DNA of 40,387 nt, taken from NCBI GenBank assembly GCA_016234555.1, contig JACRBJ010000026.1, forward strand, positions 1 through 40,387. The letters are read 5' to 3'. Positions 1 to 8,505 of this stretch are shown here, one piece after another; the stretch's first letter is position 1; each line of letters starts with the position of its first letter. Below the pieces are notes generated by a model. It worked only from the letters and a program-made list of their open reading frames with translations. It was not told the origin of the DNA and made no database searches. Origin of the DNA: Chloroflexota bacterium. Lineage in GTDB: Bacteria; Chloroflexota; Anaerolineae; Anaerolineales; Villigracilaceae. The translations under genes were made by a program, and so were the position numbers.

Positions 1-1815
1 GATGGAATAGACAATGTCTGAGCCAACCAGCCCGTCGTTGACCTGTCCCCATGTCGCGCCGCCATCGAAGGTGATGTAAGCTCCGCCGTCTGTGCCTGCG
101 TAAAGGATGTCGGAGTTGTTGGGATCGAATGCGATGGAATTCATATTTGTGCTTGGCGCCGTTGAAAATACCCCAGTCGAGTCACAACTGTCATGTGATT
201 CAAGCAGCACACCATTGTCAATGACGAGGACATGATTTCCATCCTGCGGGTCAATTGCCATGGGACGATATGCGTCAATGAAGTGAAGGGTCGAACCATA
301 ACAGATCTTAATATCTTCTGTCGGAATTTTTGACTTCCAACGATGCCCATAGTCTGTCGAAACCTTCTGTTTGTTGGTCCAAACATCCCATTCTACCAAG
401 TTGACATACAACAACCCGCTTTGATTTTGGTCAGCTGTGAGAGCAATGACCCTGTCTGGTGTAAGTAGCTTTTCCCATGATTTGCCCACGTCTTTTGATC
501 GCCATATCCACCCTTCGGAAACACCACCTGGGCTTCCTCCAACTCGATAAACTGTCATTCCGTCCGCATCCTTTATTAGGTTACAACCTGGCTGGTCAAT
601 AAATTTCCATGTTTTACCGCCGTCAGTTGAGCTAAAAAGCGATTGCTCAATTTCATGAAGGACGTGGCTCCCCGACCGCGGGACGCGAAGAGGAATACGA
701 ATTCCCTGGCATTTCCCTGCCAATCCATATAACGCTCTCTTAATTCCTTTTCCTGCTTCCAAATGAAGCAGGGCGCTACCCAATCCATTATTTAATTCAG
801 TCCATGTCAGACCCCCATCTCTTGAAACTGCAATGCCCTCCCCCCCCACATAAATCGTGTTTGGATCATCAGGCGAGATGGTGATGGCCGTGACAAAACC
901 GATGCCCGGATTTCCCAGGATCAGTTTTTGTTCCTCATTCAGATTTTGCCTGTAAAAATTAGAATCCACAAAATAATATTCTGTATCTAAAGTTGATGTT
1001 GGTATGGATACAGACCAGTCTTCACAAGAACTATTAATGGAATAATTTCCCTGCCTGTCCAATCCGATCACAAGCCCATCAAGGCAGATATTTCCCTTTT
1101 CTTCCAGTACCCATGTGTTCCCACCATCACTGGACAGATATATAGTTGGTTCACACTCTTCTCCCGCGCCAATAAATAAGGTCTTACCATCCAAAGGGTG
1201 GATGGCCCACGAGCGAATTTTGTCAGGGCAACCTTCTTTGAACGAATAAACTGTCTTCCAGCTTTTTCCCTGATTGGTAGTTTCATAGATGTTTGTCTCA
1301 TCACGGGCATATAAATGTGAACCATCCTGCATATCCATCAATACATGGCTGCCATTGTTTATTCTTAACCAATCCTCGCCGCCATTATTGGTATTGAAAA
1401 TGCCATCCATTGTGCCGGCATATAAGACAAGTGGGTTTTGCGGACTGATTACAAGCGAACTCATTTTCGTGCTCGTTAGTCCCTGATTGACAGGCGACCA
1501 CGAGAGTCCCCCGTCAATCGTTTTATAGACCCCAGAATTCTTCATGCCAGCGTAGATGATGTTCGCATCTGTCTTGTCGGTGGCAAAGGCAGTGACCATA
1601 TCGCGCTCGAAATCCTGCCCATCGTAAACCTGTGTCCATGCCAGCGGAATGGGTGTGGGTGCGCTGGTCGGCGTTGCTGTGGGCATCGGGGTTGATGTGG
1701 AACTTGCCACCGTAACTGTCTTTGTCGGTTCAATGGCTGGTGCGGGAGAAGGACTTGCGCAAGCTTGTAAAAGAATCAGAACACAAACGGTAACGAAGAC
1801 GAGTTTTCTGTTCAT
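1..1815 (-). CDS. Asp-box beta-propeller lipoprotein (C-terminus beyond window)
   Basis: The reading frame is open from an ATG at 1815 to the window edge (605 codons, no stop), so the 3' end is missing. The N-terminus is a lipoprotein signal: basic residues, a hydrophobic stretch and the lipobox L-Q-A-C, followed by a Thr/Pro/Ala linker of about 40 residues. The rest carries about nine Asp-box motifs (S/T-x-D-x-G-x-x-W type, for example IDGGLSW, SSDGGNTW, SRDGGLTW, STDGGKTW, TFDGGATW). These are typical of sialidase/BNR and Ycf48-like propellers. Catalytic sialidase residues were not recognised, so I call it an exported, membrane-anchored propeller of unknown ligand. A GGGAGGG ribosome site lies just upstream of the ATG. 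Confidence 0.8.
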   Translation of the reverse strand, partial: MNRKLVFVTVCVLILLQACASPSPAPAIEPTKTVTVASSTSTPMPTATPTSAPTPIPLAWTQVYDGQDFERDMVTAFATDKTDANIIYAGMKNSGVYKTIDGGLSWSPVNQGLTSTKMSSLVISPQNPLVLYAGTMDGIFNTNNGGEDWLRINNGSHVLMDMQDGSHLYARDETNIYETTNQGKSWKTVYSFKEGCPDKIRSWAIHPLDGKTLFIGAGEECEPTIYLSSDGGNTWVLEEKGNICLDGLVIGLDRQGNYSINSSCEDWSVSIPTSTLDTEYYFVDSNFYRQNLNEEQKLILGNPGIGFVTAITISPDDPNTIYVGGEGIAVSRDGGLTWTELNNGLGSALLHLEAGKGIKRALYGLAGKCQGIRIPLRVPRSGSHVLHEIEQSLFSSTDGGKTWKFIDQPGCNLIKDADGMTVYRVGGSPGGVSEGWIWRSKDVGKSWEKLLTPDRVIALTADQNQSGLLYVNLVEWDVWTNKQKVSTDYGHRWKSKIPTEDIKICYGSTLHFIDAYRPMAIDPQDGNHVLVIDNGVLLESHDSCDSTGVFSTAPSTNMNSIAFDPNNSDILYAGTDGGAYITFDGGATWGQVNDGLVGSDIVYSI

Positions 1816-1903
1816 CGAGCCCTCCCAGGCGAATTCCCAGAATGCGAGTTCTTTACTGTATATTGTAGGGTGATTCCATAAAAATGCAATCATTTGTATG
1901 GAA

Positions 1904-1940
1904 ACAAAAAAGGACTCGCAACGCCGCAAGTCCTTTTTAC
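1904..1940 (-). terminator. Intrinsic terminator downstream of the first degV
   Basis: A 10-bp stem (1907-1916 with 1929-1938, AAAAAGGACT/AGTCCTTTTT) is followed on the minus strand by a T-rich tract. It lies between the degV stop at 1974 and the lipoprotein start at 1815, so it separates the two transcription units. Confidence 0.75.
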
Positions 1941-1973
1941 TTATTACTTGTTCCTTGTAACTTTTTACTCCCC

Positions 1974-2837
1974 TTACCCCACCAAATCCTGCATCAACTC
2001 CATCGGCAGTACCGCCGCACCGACAATGGCGGGACCCGTATGCACGCCCAAAGCGGGGGAAATGCGCACCAGATCCATTTTGCTGACGTTCAGTTTTCCC
2101 TTTAAGTCGGCGGCAAGCGCATCTGCTTTTTCAGCAAAGCGGCCATGGATCATGGTAACCCAAACTGGAGTATCCCCAAATTTTTCATGCATGGTTTCCA
2201 CGATCATGTTCATGGCTTTGTTCAACGTGCGCGCATTGCCCTTCGTGCTGTACTTGCCGTCCGCATCCACCAGGATGACAGGTTTGAGGTTGAGCAATGC
2301 GCCCGCCAGCGCCTTCACCCGCCCAATGCGTCCGCCGCGCGCGAGATATTCCAACGTGTCCAGCGTGTAGAGCAGCTCTGTGTTTTCGCGGATCTTTTTC
2401 ATGCGCTCCTGAATCTTATCCATGCTCCAGCCTGCTTTAATTCCCAGAGCCGCCGCCATTACTTGAAAACGCTCGCCCGCTGAAAGGGTGAGCGTATCCC
2501 AATAACTGACGTTTGCTTCGGAGGCAACCTGTCCGCCGCCATCATGCGCCGAATTGAGCGTCCCGCTCAGCCCCGATGAAATGTGGATCGAAAAGACATC
2601 TTTGTCTATTTCGGCAACTTTGCGATACAACTCCGCAAAAATCCCGGCGGAAGGCTGCGCCGTGGTGGGAATGGCGGGTCGCATGGCTTCGAGGCGGTTG
2701 TAAAAATCGTCCGCTGAAATATCGGTGGCGCTGATTTCGCCTTCAGGGAAGTTAATGAACAACGGCGCCTGCACGATACCCAGTTGTTCCATTTCTTCAG
2801 CAGACAAGTCCGCCGCGCAGTCGGTAACTATTTTCAT
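1974..2837 (-). CDS. DegV family fatty-acid-binding protein (copy 1)
   Basis: The 287-residue protein has the DegV/FakB hallmarks: an N-terminal MKIVTDCAAD strand-loop, PTTAQPSAG near residue 57, HISSGLSGT near residue 84, the LEYLARGGRIGR block, and HTGPAIVG near the end. Characterised DegV proteins (FakB) bind one fatty acid and present it to the kinase FakA for phosphorylation. No fakA is in this window. The next gene upstream is a close paralogue, so the pair arose by tandem duplication. A purine-rich ribosome site precedes the ATG. Fatty-acid specificity cannot be told from sequence. Confidence 0.9.
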   Translation of the reverse strand: MKIVTDCAADLSAEEMEQLGIVQAPLFINFPEGEISATDISADDFYNRLEAMRPAIPTTAQPSAGIFAELYRKVAEIDKDVFSIHISSGLSGTLNSAHDGGGQVASEANVSYWDTLTLSAGERFQVMAAALGIKAGWSMDKIQERMKKIRENTELLYTLDTLEYLARGGRIGRVKALAGALLNLKPVILVDADGKYSTKGNARTLNKAMNMIVETMHEKFGDTPVWVTMIHGRFAEKADALAADLKGKLNVSKMDLVRISPALGVHTGPAIVGAAVLPMELMQDLVG

Positions 2838-2996
2838 TTACATCTCTCTTCTTAATAATTTAATAGCGACTTGAGTCGCCTGTTTTTTGAATGGCTGGCG
2901 GAGACATTGATCAGAAACCCACCCTGCCAATCGCCAATCCAAAACACTTGCACCGTGCGTCACATCGTCCCGATGCTCTTTCGGAGTGCGGTGTCA

Positions 2997-3857
2997 TTAC
3001 GCCAAATCGCTCATCAAATCCATCGGCACCACTGCCGCGCCGACGATGCCCGGTCCCGTATGGACTCCCAGTACTGGCGAAATGCGCATCATTTCAAGCT
3101 TGGCGATATTAAGCTTCTCCTGCAATTCCTTTGCCAGTAAATCGGCTTTTTCGGAAAAGCGTCCGTGCAGCACGTTCACCCAAACGGGCGTATTGCCGTA
3201 CTTTTCCTTGATGTGATCCGCAATCGAGGTGATGGACTTGTTGATTGTCCGCTCGGTCTTGACCGTGGTGTACTTGCCGTCGGTGTCCACGCGGATGATT
3301 GGCTTCAGGTTGAGCAATGCTCCCGCGATTGCCTTCACCCGTCCAATGCGTCCCCCGCGCGCAAGGTATTCCAGCGTGTCGAGGGTGTAGATCAACTCAG
3401 TCTTCTCGCGGATTTGCGCCAGCCGCTCTTGAATGGCATTCATTGCCCAGCCTGCCTTGGAGGCAAGCGCTGCCGCTATCACCTGGAATCGCTCGCCGCC
3501 GGAGAGGGTCAACGTATCCCAAAAGTTGACATTTGCCTCAGTCTTGACCTGTTCGCCGCCGTCGCGGGCGGAGTTGATGGTCCCGCTCAATCCTGACGAA
3601 ATGTGAACCGAAAAGATATTCTTCTCGGTCTCAGCGAGTTTGCGATACAACTCGGCAAAGATGCCAGCCGAAGGTTGTGCCGTGGTTGGAATTTGCGGAC
3701 GCATGGCTTCGAGACGGTTGTAGAAATCGTCGGCGGAAATTTCAGTAGCGTCCACCTCGCCTTCGGGGAACTGAATAAAAAGCGGGGCCTGCACAATGCC
3801 GAGCCTTTCTAATTCTTCATTGGGTATATCTGCCGCGCAGTCGGTTACGATTTTCAT
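2997..3857 (-). CDS. DegV family fatty-acid-binding protein (copy 2)
   Basis: This 286-residue paralogue of the neighbour ending at 1974 keeps the same motifs (MKIVTDCAAD, PTTAQPSAG, HISSGLSGT, LEYLARGGRIGR, HTGPGIVG). By eye about two thirds to three quarters of positions agree, with most differences in the 200-245 region and near residues 10-40. A good AGGAG ribosome site lies 7-8 bases before the ATG. The 159-base gap to copy 1 contains a small GCGACT/AGTCGC hairpin at 2863-2876 and no obvious promoter. Two FakB-type proteins with different fatty-acid preference are common in Gram-positive bacteria, so the same division of labour is possible here. Confidence 0.9.
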   Translation of the reverse strand: MKIVTDCAADIPNEELERLGIVQAPLFIQFPEGEVDATEISADDFYNRLEAMRPQIPTTAQPSAGIFAELYRKLAETEKNIFSVHISSGLSGTINSARDGGEQVKTEANVNFWDTLTLSGGERFQVIAAALASKAGWAMNAIQERLAQIREKTELIYTLDTLEYLARGGRIGRVKAIAGALLNLKPIIRVDTDGKYTTVKTERTINKSITSIADHIKEKYGNTPVWVNVLHGRFSEKADLLAKELQEKLNIAKLEMMRISPVLGVHTGPGIVGAAVVPMDLMSDLA

Positions 3858-3893
3858 GTGAACTCCTCTTTATTTTATGTTTGGTCTTGCCTT

Positions 3894-3916
3894 TGACGAG
3901 AACTTGTGACTCGTCA
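3894..3916 (-). terminator. Weak hairpin between epimerase and degV genes
   Basis: A 7-bp stem (TGACGAG/CTCGTCA) with a 9-base loop lies in the 63-base gap between the epimerase stop and degV copy 2. It has no clear T-tract on the minus strand, so read-through into degV is possible. Confidence 0.3.
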
Positions 3917-3920
3917 CTTC

Positions 3921-4895
3921 TTACTTTCTTCCTTCCATAAACCACTTCACTGTATCCTTGATGCTTTCGTATAGTGTGCGTGGCGAATAGCCTAATTGTT
4001 GTGTTGCCTTTGCGTGGCTGATGTTCGAGTTGCTTTGCAGTACTTCCAGTGAATAGGGGGTAAAGCGTGGGGTAGCATGTGCCAGTTTGTAATAGGTCGG
4101 TGTGAACAGCGCCGCGAACTTTGCCAGATCGAACGGGATTTTCATCTGGAAGAAATTCCTGCCCGTGATTTCCCGTATCGTTTCGAGCAGGTAGCGCACG
4201 CTGATTTTCTGTCCCGACAAAATATAACTCTCGCCGCGTTTGCCATTTTTCGCCGCCGAGATCAAACCTTCGGCAACGTCGCGCACGTCCACAAAATCAT
4301 ACGCGCCGTCCACGTACAGGGTCGGCCTAGCAACCGCCGCGTCGTGGATCAGGGACCCCATCATTGAACCGCGAAAGTCATAGGGTCCGATCACGCCAGT
4401 GGGGCAGGCGATCACAGCCTCTAGCCCAGACTCCGCTGCGTTCAAAACCTCCAGCGTCGCCTCTGCCTTCGAGCGGTCATATGCCCCGTAGGGATTGTTC
4501 ATGTCATACGGCACGCTCTCGTCAATGACCCCTTCCTCCACCCGTCGTATCGCGTGAATTGAAGACGTGTAAACCAGCTTTTTGATTCCTTTTTTCATTG
4601 CCGCATACAAGATATTTTTCGTCCCTTCCACATTGACCTTTCTCACAAGAGGATTTGCCCCCGGCATGATCGAGATCGCACCCGCCAGATGGAAGACTCC
4701 GCGGATGCCGCGCATGGATTGGAAGACGGAATCCAAATCGAGGACGTCACCCTCGAGCTCTTCGACCTCCAGGCCCGAAATTGATTCGCGGCATTCGCCG
4801 GGCAGAATCATCGCCCGAACCTTTTCTCTTCGTTCCAAAAGTTTTCGCACCAACACGTTCCCAACGTGTCCCGTGGCGCCAGTTACCAGCCACAT
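3921..4895 (-). CDS. NAD-dependent epimerase/dehydratase family (extended SDR)
   Basis: The 324-residue protein has an N-terminal Rossmann motif G-A-T-G-H-V-G (residues 6-12), the catalytic pair Y139-x3-K143 (YDRSK) and an upstream TSS motif around 110-112, as in extended short-chain dehydrogenases. The family includes dihydroflavonol reductase-like and nucleoside-sugar epimerase-like proteins, and the substrate cannot be fixed from sequence. It starts 7 bases after the TetR stop, with GAGG ahead of its ATG, so the two genes are one operon. The TetR protein probably controls it. Confidence 0.85.
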   Translation of the reverse strand: MWLVTGATGHVGNVLVRKLLERREKVRAMILPGECRESISGLEVEELEGDVLDLDSVFQSMRGIRGVFHLAGAISIMPGANPLVRKVNVEGTKNILYAAMKKGIKKLVYTSSIHAIRRVEEGVIDESVPYDMNNPYGAYDRSKAEATLEVLNAAESGLEAVIACPTGVIGPYDFRGSMMGSLIHDAAVARPTLYVDGAYDFVDVRDVAEGLISAAKNGKRGESYILSGQKISVRYLLETIREITGRNFFQMKIPFDLAKFAALFTPTYYKLAHATPRFTPYSLEVLQSNSNISHAKATQQLGYSPRTLYESIKDTVKWFMEGRK

Positions 4896-4902
4896 GGTCG
4901 CC

Positions 4903-5487
4903 TCATTTCTTCAGAAAATTATTGACCAGCATATCCGAGCTTTCCTTCGCAACCTTTTCCCAATCCGCTCCTTTGGGATCGAGCAGGCTTTGAAGCAGCA
5001 AGCCCATTGCAGTGGAAATGATTAACCGTGCAGCAGTCTCGGGGTCCACCTCGACAAACGAACCTTCGTCAACGCCTCTCTTGATCAGTGTGGTGAAATC
5101 CTTGTGATAGCGACGGTAGGGGATGATGCTTGCCTGCCAGATTTTTTTGTCACGGCTGGCTTGCAGCCAGAATTCGAGGAACATCGGCAGACCCTGGCTG
5201 GCGGTCTTGATGATGTATGGGTAGGCTTCGGCGATTTGCAGGAACAACTCTGGCACGGTTTTACCTTGCGATGCTTCGATGCTTTGATCGATGGTTATCA
5301 GCCACGAGTCGAGCAGGGCAAGGAACAAGGCTTGCTTGCTTTCAAAGTGATGATAGAACGCGCCCTTGCTGACGCCTGCGTCCTTGCAGATCATGTCCAC
5401 GCTGGCGGCGGTGTAGCCGTGCGTTGAAAACATCTTGATCGCCGAATTGATGATTTGTGAACGTGTCTCTTCACTGCGTTGCTGCAT
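4903..5487 (-). CDS. TetR/AcrR family transcriptional regulator
   Basis: The 194-residue regulator has a canonical TetR helix-turn-helix at the N-terminus (VDMICKDAGVSKGAFYHHF, about residues 29-47) and a divergent C-terminal ligand domain. An ATG 17 codons further upstream would run through the 18-bp palindrome at 5507-5524, so I choose the ATG at 5487, which has AAGGA about 5 bases ahead. It heads the operon with the SDR gene and probably represses both through that palindrome. The inducer is unknown. Confidence 0.85.
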   Translation of the reverse strand: MQQRSEETRSQIINSAIKMFSTHGYTAASVDMICKDAGVSKGAFYHHFESKQALFLALLDSWLITIDQSIEASQGKTVPELFLQIAEAYPYIIKTASQGLPMFLEFWLQASRDKKIWQASIIPYRRYHKDFTTLIKRGVDEGSFVEVDPETAARLIISTAMGLLLQSLLDPKGADWEKVAKESSDMLVNNFLKK

Positions 5488-5506
5488 ATTCATCCTTTTT
5501 GAAATA

Positions 5507-5524
5507 AAACCGACTGGTCGGTTT
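5507..5524. promoter_or_regulatory. TetR-type operator palindrome
   Basis: AAACCGAC-TG-GTCGGTTT is a perfect 8-bp inverted repeat about a 2-base centre. It lies 20 bases upstream of the chosen tetR start. The ACCGAC...GTCGGT core resembles operators of many TetR regulators. Confidence 0.75.
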
Positions 5525-5621
5525 GTTTTTACCCCCAAAGGAAACGGTTGTCAAGTGACAGCCGCCTTAAATAAAAATTGGGCGAAATGGAATTTTCCGC
5601 CCGAAGATTTCCGATGGCTTC

Positions 5622-6554
5622 TCACGCAAGGAATGGGACAACCAGGTCGTAGGTAAAACCGATGACGATTGCCCCCACAACCAGCGTGCCAAGCACGATG
5701 CCAACCACGCGCCAGCGGGCGATGGTCAGCGCTCCCGTCAATGCGCCGATGGATATCCCCGCACCTGTGATGAGGAATGCCAGCGCCGTTCCCTGACTCA
5801 TGCCCGAGTCAATGAAAGCGCGGACGAGTGGCAGGGAGGCTTCGGTGTTGAGGTAGAAGGGAATACCAAGGATGGCGGCAATCGGCACACTGAAGACGTT
5901 GCCCGCGCCAAAGATGTTCTTGATCCATTCCTGCGGGATCAACCCGTTTAGGAAGTAGCCAATAAATGAAAAGCCGAAGAACATCAAAACCAGTTTCCAA
6001 CTGACATCGAAAGATTCCTTCGCGATCATTTTGGCTGTGACTTTCGGTCTGCCTGGGGTAGGAACAGGCTGGGGCATCGGCAGATCAAGCGCGGGCTTGG
6101 GCGCGAAGCGGGTTTGATTCTTCAACCAGCCGCGTGAGTCGGCAAATCCCGCAACGGCTCCTCCCGCCAATCCGAGGATGATCGACGCCGCCATGAATGC
6201 GATGGCAAAGGGCCAGCCGAAGAGTCCTGCGCTGTAGATCATTTCCTGTGGAGAGGTGAGCGGCGATGCGACGATGAAGGCGACGATGGGTGCCCACGGG
6301 ACGGTGGATGCGATCATGCCGAGGACGACGGCTGTGGTGCCGCAGGAACAGAACGGCGTGCCAACCGCGAGCGCGGTGGACATGACGACGCTGTTGCGCT
6401 GGTTGCGGCGCAGGAAGTTTGCAACGCTGTCCTGGTCGACATACAACTTGAGCGCCACGCTGATGACGATGCTCAGGAGTAATAGGGGCCAGAGTTCAAG
6501 GAAGGTTTGAGTTGCCTTTCCAAGGGCATATTGAAGGATTTCAATGATGTACAT
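5622..6554 (-). CDS. arsP: ArsP-type permease (PF03773/YraQ family)
   Basis: The 310-residue membrane protein has about eight hydrophobic segments and the family motif TPFCSCGTTAV near residues 67-77. A cytoplasmic Pro-rich loop lies around residues 150-170. Members of this permease family next to ArsR/ArsM are ArsP, which exports trivalent organoarsenicals such as methylarsenite. It is the last gene of the arsenic cluster but has its own copy of the ArsR-like box at 6571-6586. Other PF03773 members have unknown substrates, so the arsenic assignment rests on context. Confidence 0.8.
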   Translation of the reverse strand: MYIIEILQYALGKATQTFLELWPLLLLSIVISVALKLYVDQDSVANFLRRNQRNSVVMSTALAVGTPFCSCGTTAVVLGMIASTVPWAPIVAFIVASPLTSPQEMIYSAGLFGWPFAIAFMAASIILGLAGGAVAGFADSRGWLKNQTRFAPKPALDLPMPQPVPTPGRPKVTAKMIAKESFDVSWKLVLMFFGFSFIGYFLNGLIPQEWIKNIFGAGNVFSVPIAAILGIPFYLNTEASLPLVRAFIDSGMSQGTALAFLITGAGISIGALTGALTIARWRVVGIVLGTLVVGAIVIGFTYDLVVPFLA

Positions 6555-6570
6555 TTTGTCTCTCTTTCAA

Positions 6571-6586
6571 ATAGATGATTGTCTAT
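6571..6586. promoter_or_regulatory. ArsR-like operator, copy 1 (arsP)
   Basis: ATAGAT-GATT-GTCTAT is a 6-4-6 inverted repeat with one deviation. It lies 17 bases upstream of the permease start and matches the boxes at 8133-8148 and 8511-8526. Confidence 0.7.
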
Positions 6587-6636
6587 GTATTGTCTGATAA
6601 TTTAGGCCACGACGATGCGTGACCTAAAATTTTTTC

Positions 6637-7266
6637 CTAACCTTTTCTTCCGATGGCGACAAAGATACTCAATGGGTCTGTTTTGCCATCTGGACCGCAG
6701 GCGTTGCAGGTTCCTTCAGCGCAGTCCACATCCACTTCGCGCAGTCCAGCATTTTCAAACCATTTGCGGATGTCGTCCCGCTCGAAGCCGAGCCAGAGAT
6801 CTGCCATTTGTTCGCGCTGCCATTCGTGATCGTGCGTGTCGAGGTCGGTGATGCACAGCACGCCGCCAGGTTTGAGAAGACGCACCATTTCTTGAATTGC
6901 TTTTTCAGGCTGGGGTGCGTGATGAAGGTACATGTTGGCGAACACGCCATCGAGGGAATTATCAGGCATGGGAATTTGGTCGCCGGGCGCAACGCGCAGC
7001 TCCACGTTTGAAAATGCCAGCAGATTTTGTTTGGCAACTTCCAGCATGTCGGGGTTGGCATCGAATCCGTAGACCTTTGCCACGTGTGGAGCAAGCCCGC
7101 CAGCTACAAACCCCGTGCCTGTTCCGATGTCTGCAACGGCGGCGTTTGCAGGGAGTTTTGCCTTGGTGATGGCGGAGTCGCGCATATGCTCGGTGAAGTA
7201 TCCTTCGCGGATTTCATCCCATTGTCCTGCCACGTTGGAAAAATAAGTTTGGGAATCGTTGGGCAT
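6637..7266 (-). CDS. Class I SAM-dependent methyltransferase in the arsenic cluster
   Basis: The 209-residue protein has methyltransferase motif I at VADIGTGTGFVAGGL (about 44-58), the acidic motif II at YGFDANPDM, and DGVFANMYLHH as motif IV. The C-terminus carries CAEGTCNACG, a possible metal- or arsenic-binding cysteine group. It lies between arsM and arsP and has AAGGAG ahead of its ATG. It lacks the ArsM cysteine pattern, so it is not a second copy of ArsM. The substrate is unknown. Confidence 0.8.
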   Translation of the reverse strand: MPNDSQTYFSNVAGQWDEIREGYFTEHMRDSAITKAKLPANAAVADIGTGTGFVAGGLAPHVAKVYGFDANPDMLEVAKQNLLAFSNVELRVAPGDQIPMPDNSLDGVFANMYLHHAPQPEKAIQEMVRLLKPGGVLCITDLDTHDHEWQREQMADLWLGFERDDIRKWFENAGLREVDVDCAEGTCNACGPDGKTDPLSIFVAIGRKG

Positions 7267-7283
7267 GGTTGCTCCTTTTAGAT

Positions 7284-7316
7284 TGCTCCATCGAGGGCTT
7301 AGCCCCCGATGGAGCA
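7284..7316 (-). terminator. Hairpin between arsM and the downstream methyltransferase gene
   Basis: A 10-bp perfect stem (7284-7293 with 7307-7316, TGCTCCATCG/CGATGGAGCA) encloses an inner GGGC/GCCC stem. There is no T-tract on the minus strand, so it may lower or process the downstream message rather than stop transcription. No ArsR-like box lies between arsM and the next gene. Confidence 0.5.
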
Positions 7317-7323
7317 GGGAACT

Positions 7324-8118
7324 CTATTTTTTGTGTGCCGTAATTTTTGCGCTGTACACTGCCTTGTAAATTGCCTCTTTGGGATGGGCGCTCAAATCCA
7401 GTTTCATGTCGCGCAGCGCGTCGTCAACCGTTTCCTTGTCGAAATACACAGGCTGGATGGAAATATCCGCGAAGCCGACGGCTTCCATCATGGCGATATA
7501 TTCCTTTGCCTCCACCGCGCCAGCCACACAACCCGCCCACGCGCTCAGGCTGGTTCGCACTTCCTCGGGCAGTTGGCCATCGGTGACGATGTCGGAGACG
7601 GCGAGTCGCCCGCCGGGCTTCAACACGCGGAAGATTTCAGCGAATACCCTGGCTTTATCAGGCGAGAGGTTGATGACGCAGTTCGATATGACCACGTCCA
7701 CGCTGTTTGGTTCGACGGGCAAATCTTCAAGATAACCCTGACGAAATTCCACGTTGGTTGCATTGACCCGCTTCGCGTTGGCGCGGGCGCGTTCGATCAT
7801 TTCGGGAGTCATGTCCACGCCGATGACGTGTCCTTCCGCGCCGACTTTCTGCGCCGCCAGCAGACAGTCCAAGCCAGCACCTGAACCAAGGTCGAGGACG
7901 GTCTGACCAGCTTTGAGCGAGGCGAGGGTGATCGGGTCGCCGCAGCCGTAGCTTGTGTTGGCAACGTCCGACGGGACAGTGGTCAGCAAGTCCACAGGGT
8001 AAAGATTGTTTTCGGGTGTGCAGCAGGAATCAGATCCACAGCACGAAGCGCTGCTTTTGATCCGCTCGGCATAATGCTCGCGGACAGCGTCATGAATTGG
8101 GGTGGGGGATTGTGTCAT
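7324..8118 (-). CDS. arsM: Arsenite methyltransferase
   Basis: The 264-residue enzyme should transfer methyl groups from SAM to As(III). It has the ArsM cysteine set: SSASCCGSDSCC (residues 22-33), C59 in YGCGDP, C147 in SNCVIN and C197 in GCVAGA. The last three correspond to the arsenic-binding cysteines of characterised ArsM. SAM motif I is LDLGSGAGLD (about 75-84). It follows arsR and has its own operator (8133-8148) and AAGGAG ribosome site. Methylated product would be a substrate for the ArsP-type permease in the same cluster. Confidence 0.92.
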   Translation of the reverse strand: MTQSPTPIHDAVREHYAERIKSSASCCGSDSCCTPENNLYPVDLLTTVPSDVANTSYGCGDPITLASLKAGQTVLDLGSGAGLDCLLAAQKVGAEGHVIGVDMTPEMIERARANAKRVNATNVEFRQGYLEDLPVEPNSVDVVISNCVINLSPDKARVFAEIFRVLKPGGRLAVSDIVTDGQLPEEVRTSLSAWAGCVAGAVEAKEYIAMMEAVGFADISIQPVYFDKETVDDALRDMKLDLSAHPKEAIYKAVYSAKITAHKK

Positions 8119-8132
8119 TTGGTTCTCCTTAT

Positions 8133-8148
8133 ATAGATGTTTATCTAT
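8133..8148. promoter_or_regulatory. ArsR-like operator, copy 2 (arsM)
   Basis: ATAGAT-GTTT-ATCTAT is a perfect 6-bp inverted repeat with a 4-base spacer, 14 bases upstream of arsM. On the minus strand a TATAAG -10 box follows directly, so the operator occupies the promoter spacer. Confidence 0.8.
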
Positions 8149-8172
8149 GGGTTGTCTTAAAAAAAGAGGCAG

Positions 8173-8484
8173 TTATTGATTGACGACTTTGAGCACGGCC
8201 TCGGTGGCTTCCTCTTCGGGTGCAAACTTCAACATGATCTGCCCGCAGCAGACGGCGATGTTTTCCTGGTTGAGCGAATAAAACGTCTGCTTGCCTTCCT
8301 CGCGGACGTTGACCAAGCCCGCCTCGCGCAGGATGGCAAGATGATGCGAAACGGTGGGCTGTGAGACGTTCATCTTCTCCACGATCTCGTTCACCGACAG
8401 CCAGCAACAGCAACACGCGCTCATAATCTTCTGGCGCGTCTCGTCGGCGATGGCTTTGGCAAATAGGACAGGGTTGACTTTCAT
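8173..8484 (-). CDS. arsR: ArsR/SmtB family metalloregulator with clustered cysteines
   Basis: The 103-residue regulator has the winged helix (VNEIVEKMNVSQPTVSHHLAILREAGLV, about 31-58) and the beta-wing GKQTFYSL. The usual ELCVCDL metal site is replaced by four consecutive cysteines, C24-C27 (ACCCCW), and a further pair C79-C80 lies in the last helix. Binding of As(III) there is expected to release DNA. The promoter contains a perfect operator between -35 and -10, which implies autorepression. It is the first gene of the arsenic cluster. Confidence 0.92.
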   Translation of the reverse strand: MKVNPVLFAKAIADETRQKIMSACCCCWLSVNEIVEKMNVSQPTVSHHLAILREAGLVNVREEGKQTFYSLNQENIAVCCGQIMLKFAPEEEATEAVLKVVNQ

Positions 8485-8505
8485 ATCGATAACTTTCTAT
8501 GTGTT

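Noticed and set aside
5488..5538. Longer TetR N-terminus
   Set aside because: It would cover the operator palindrome; the ATG at 5487 has AAGGA at proper distance.
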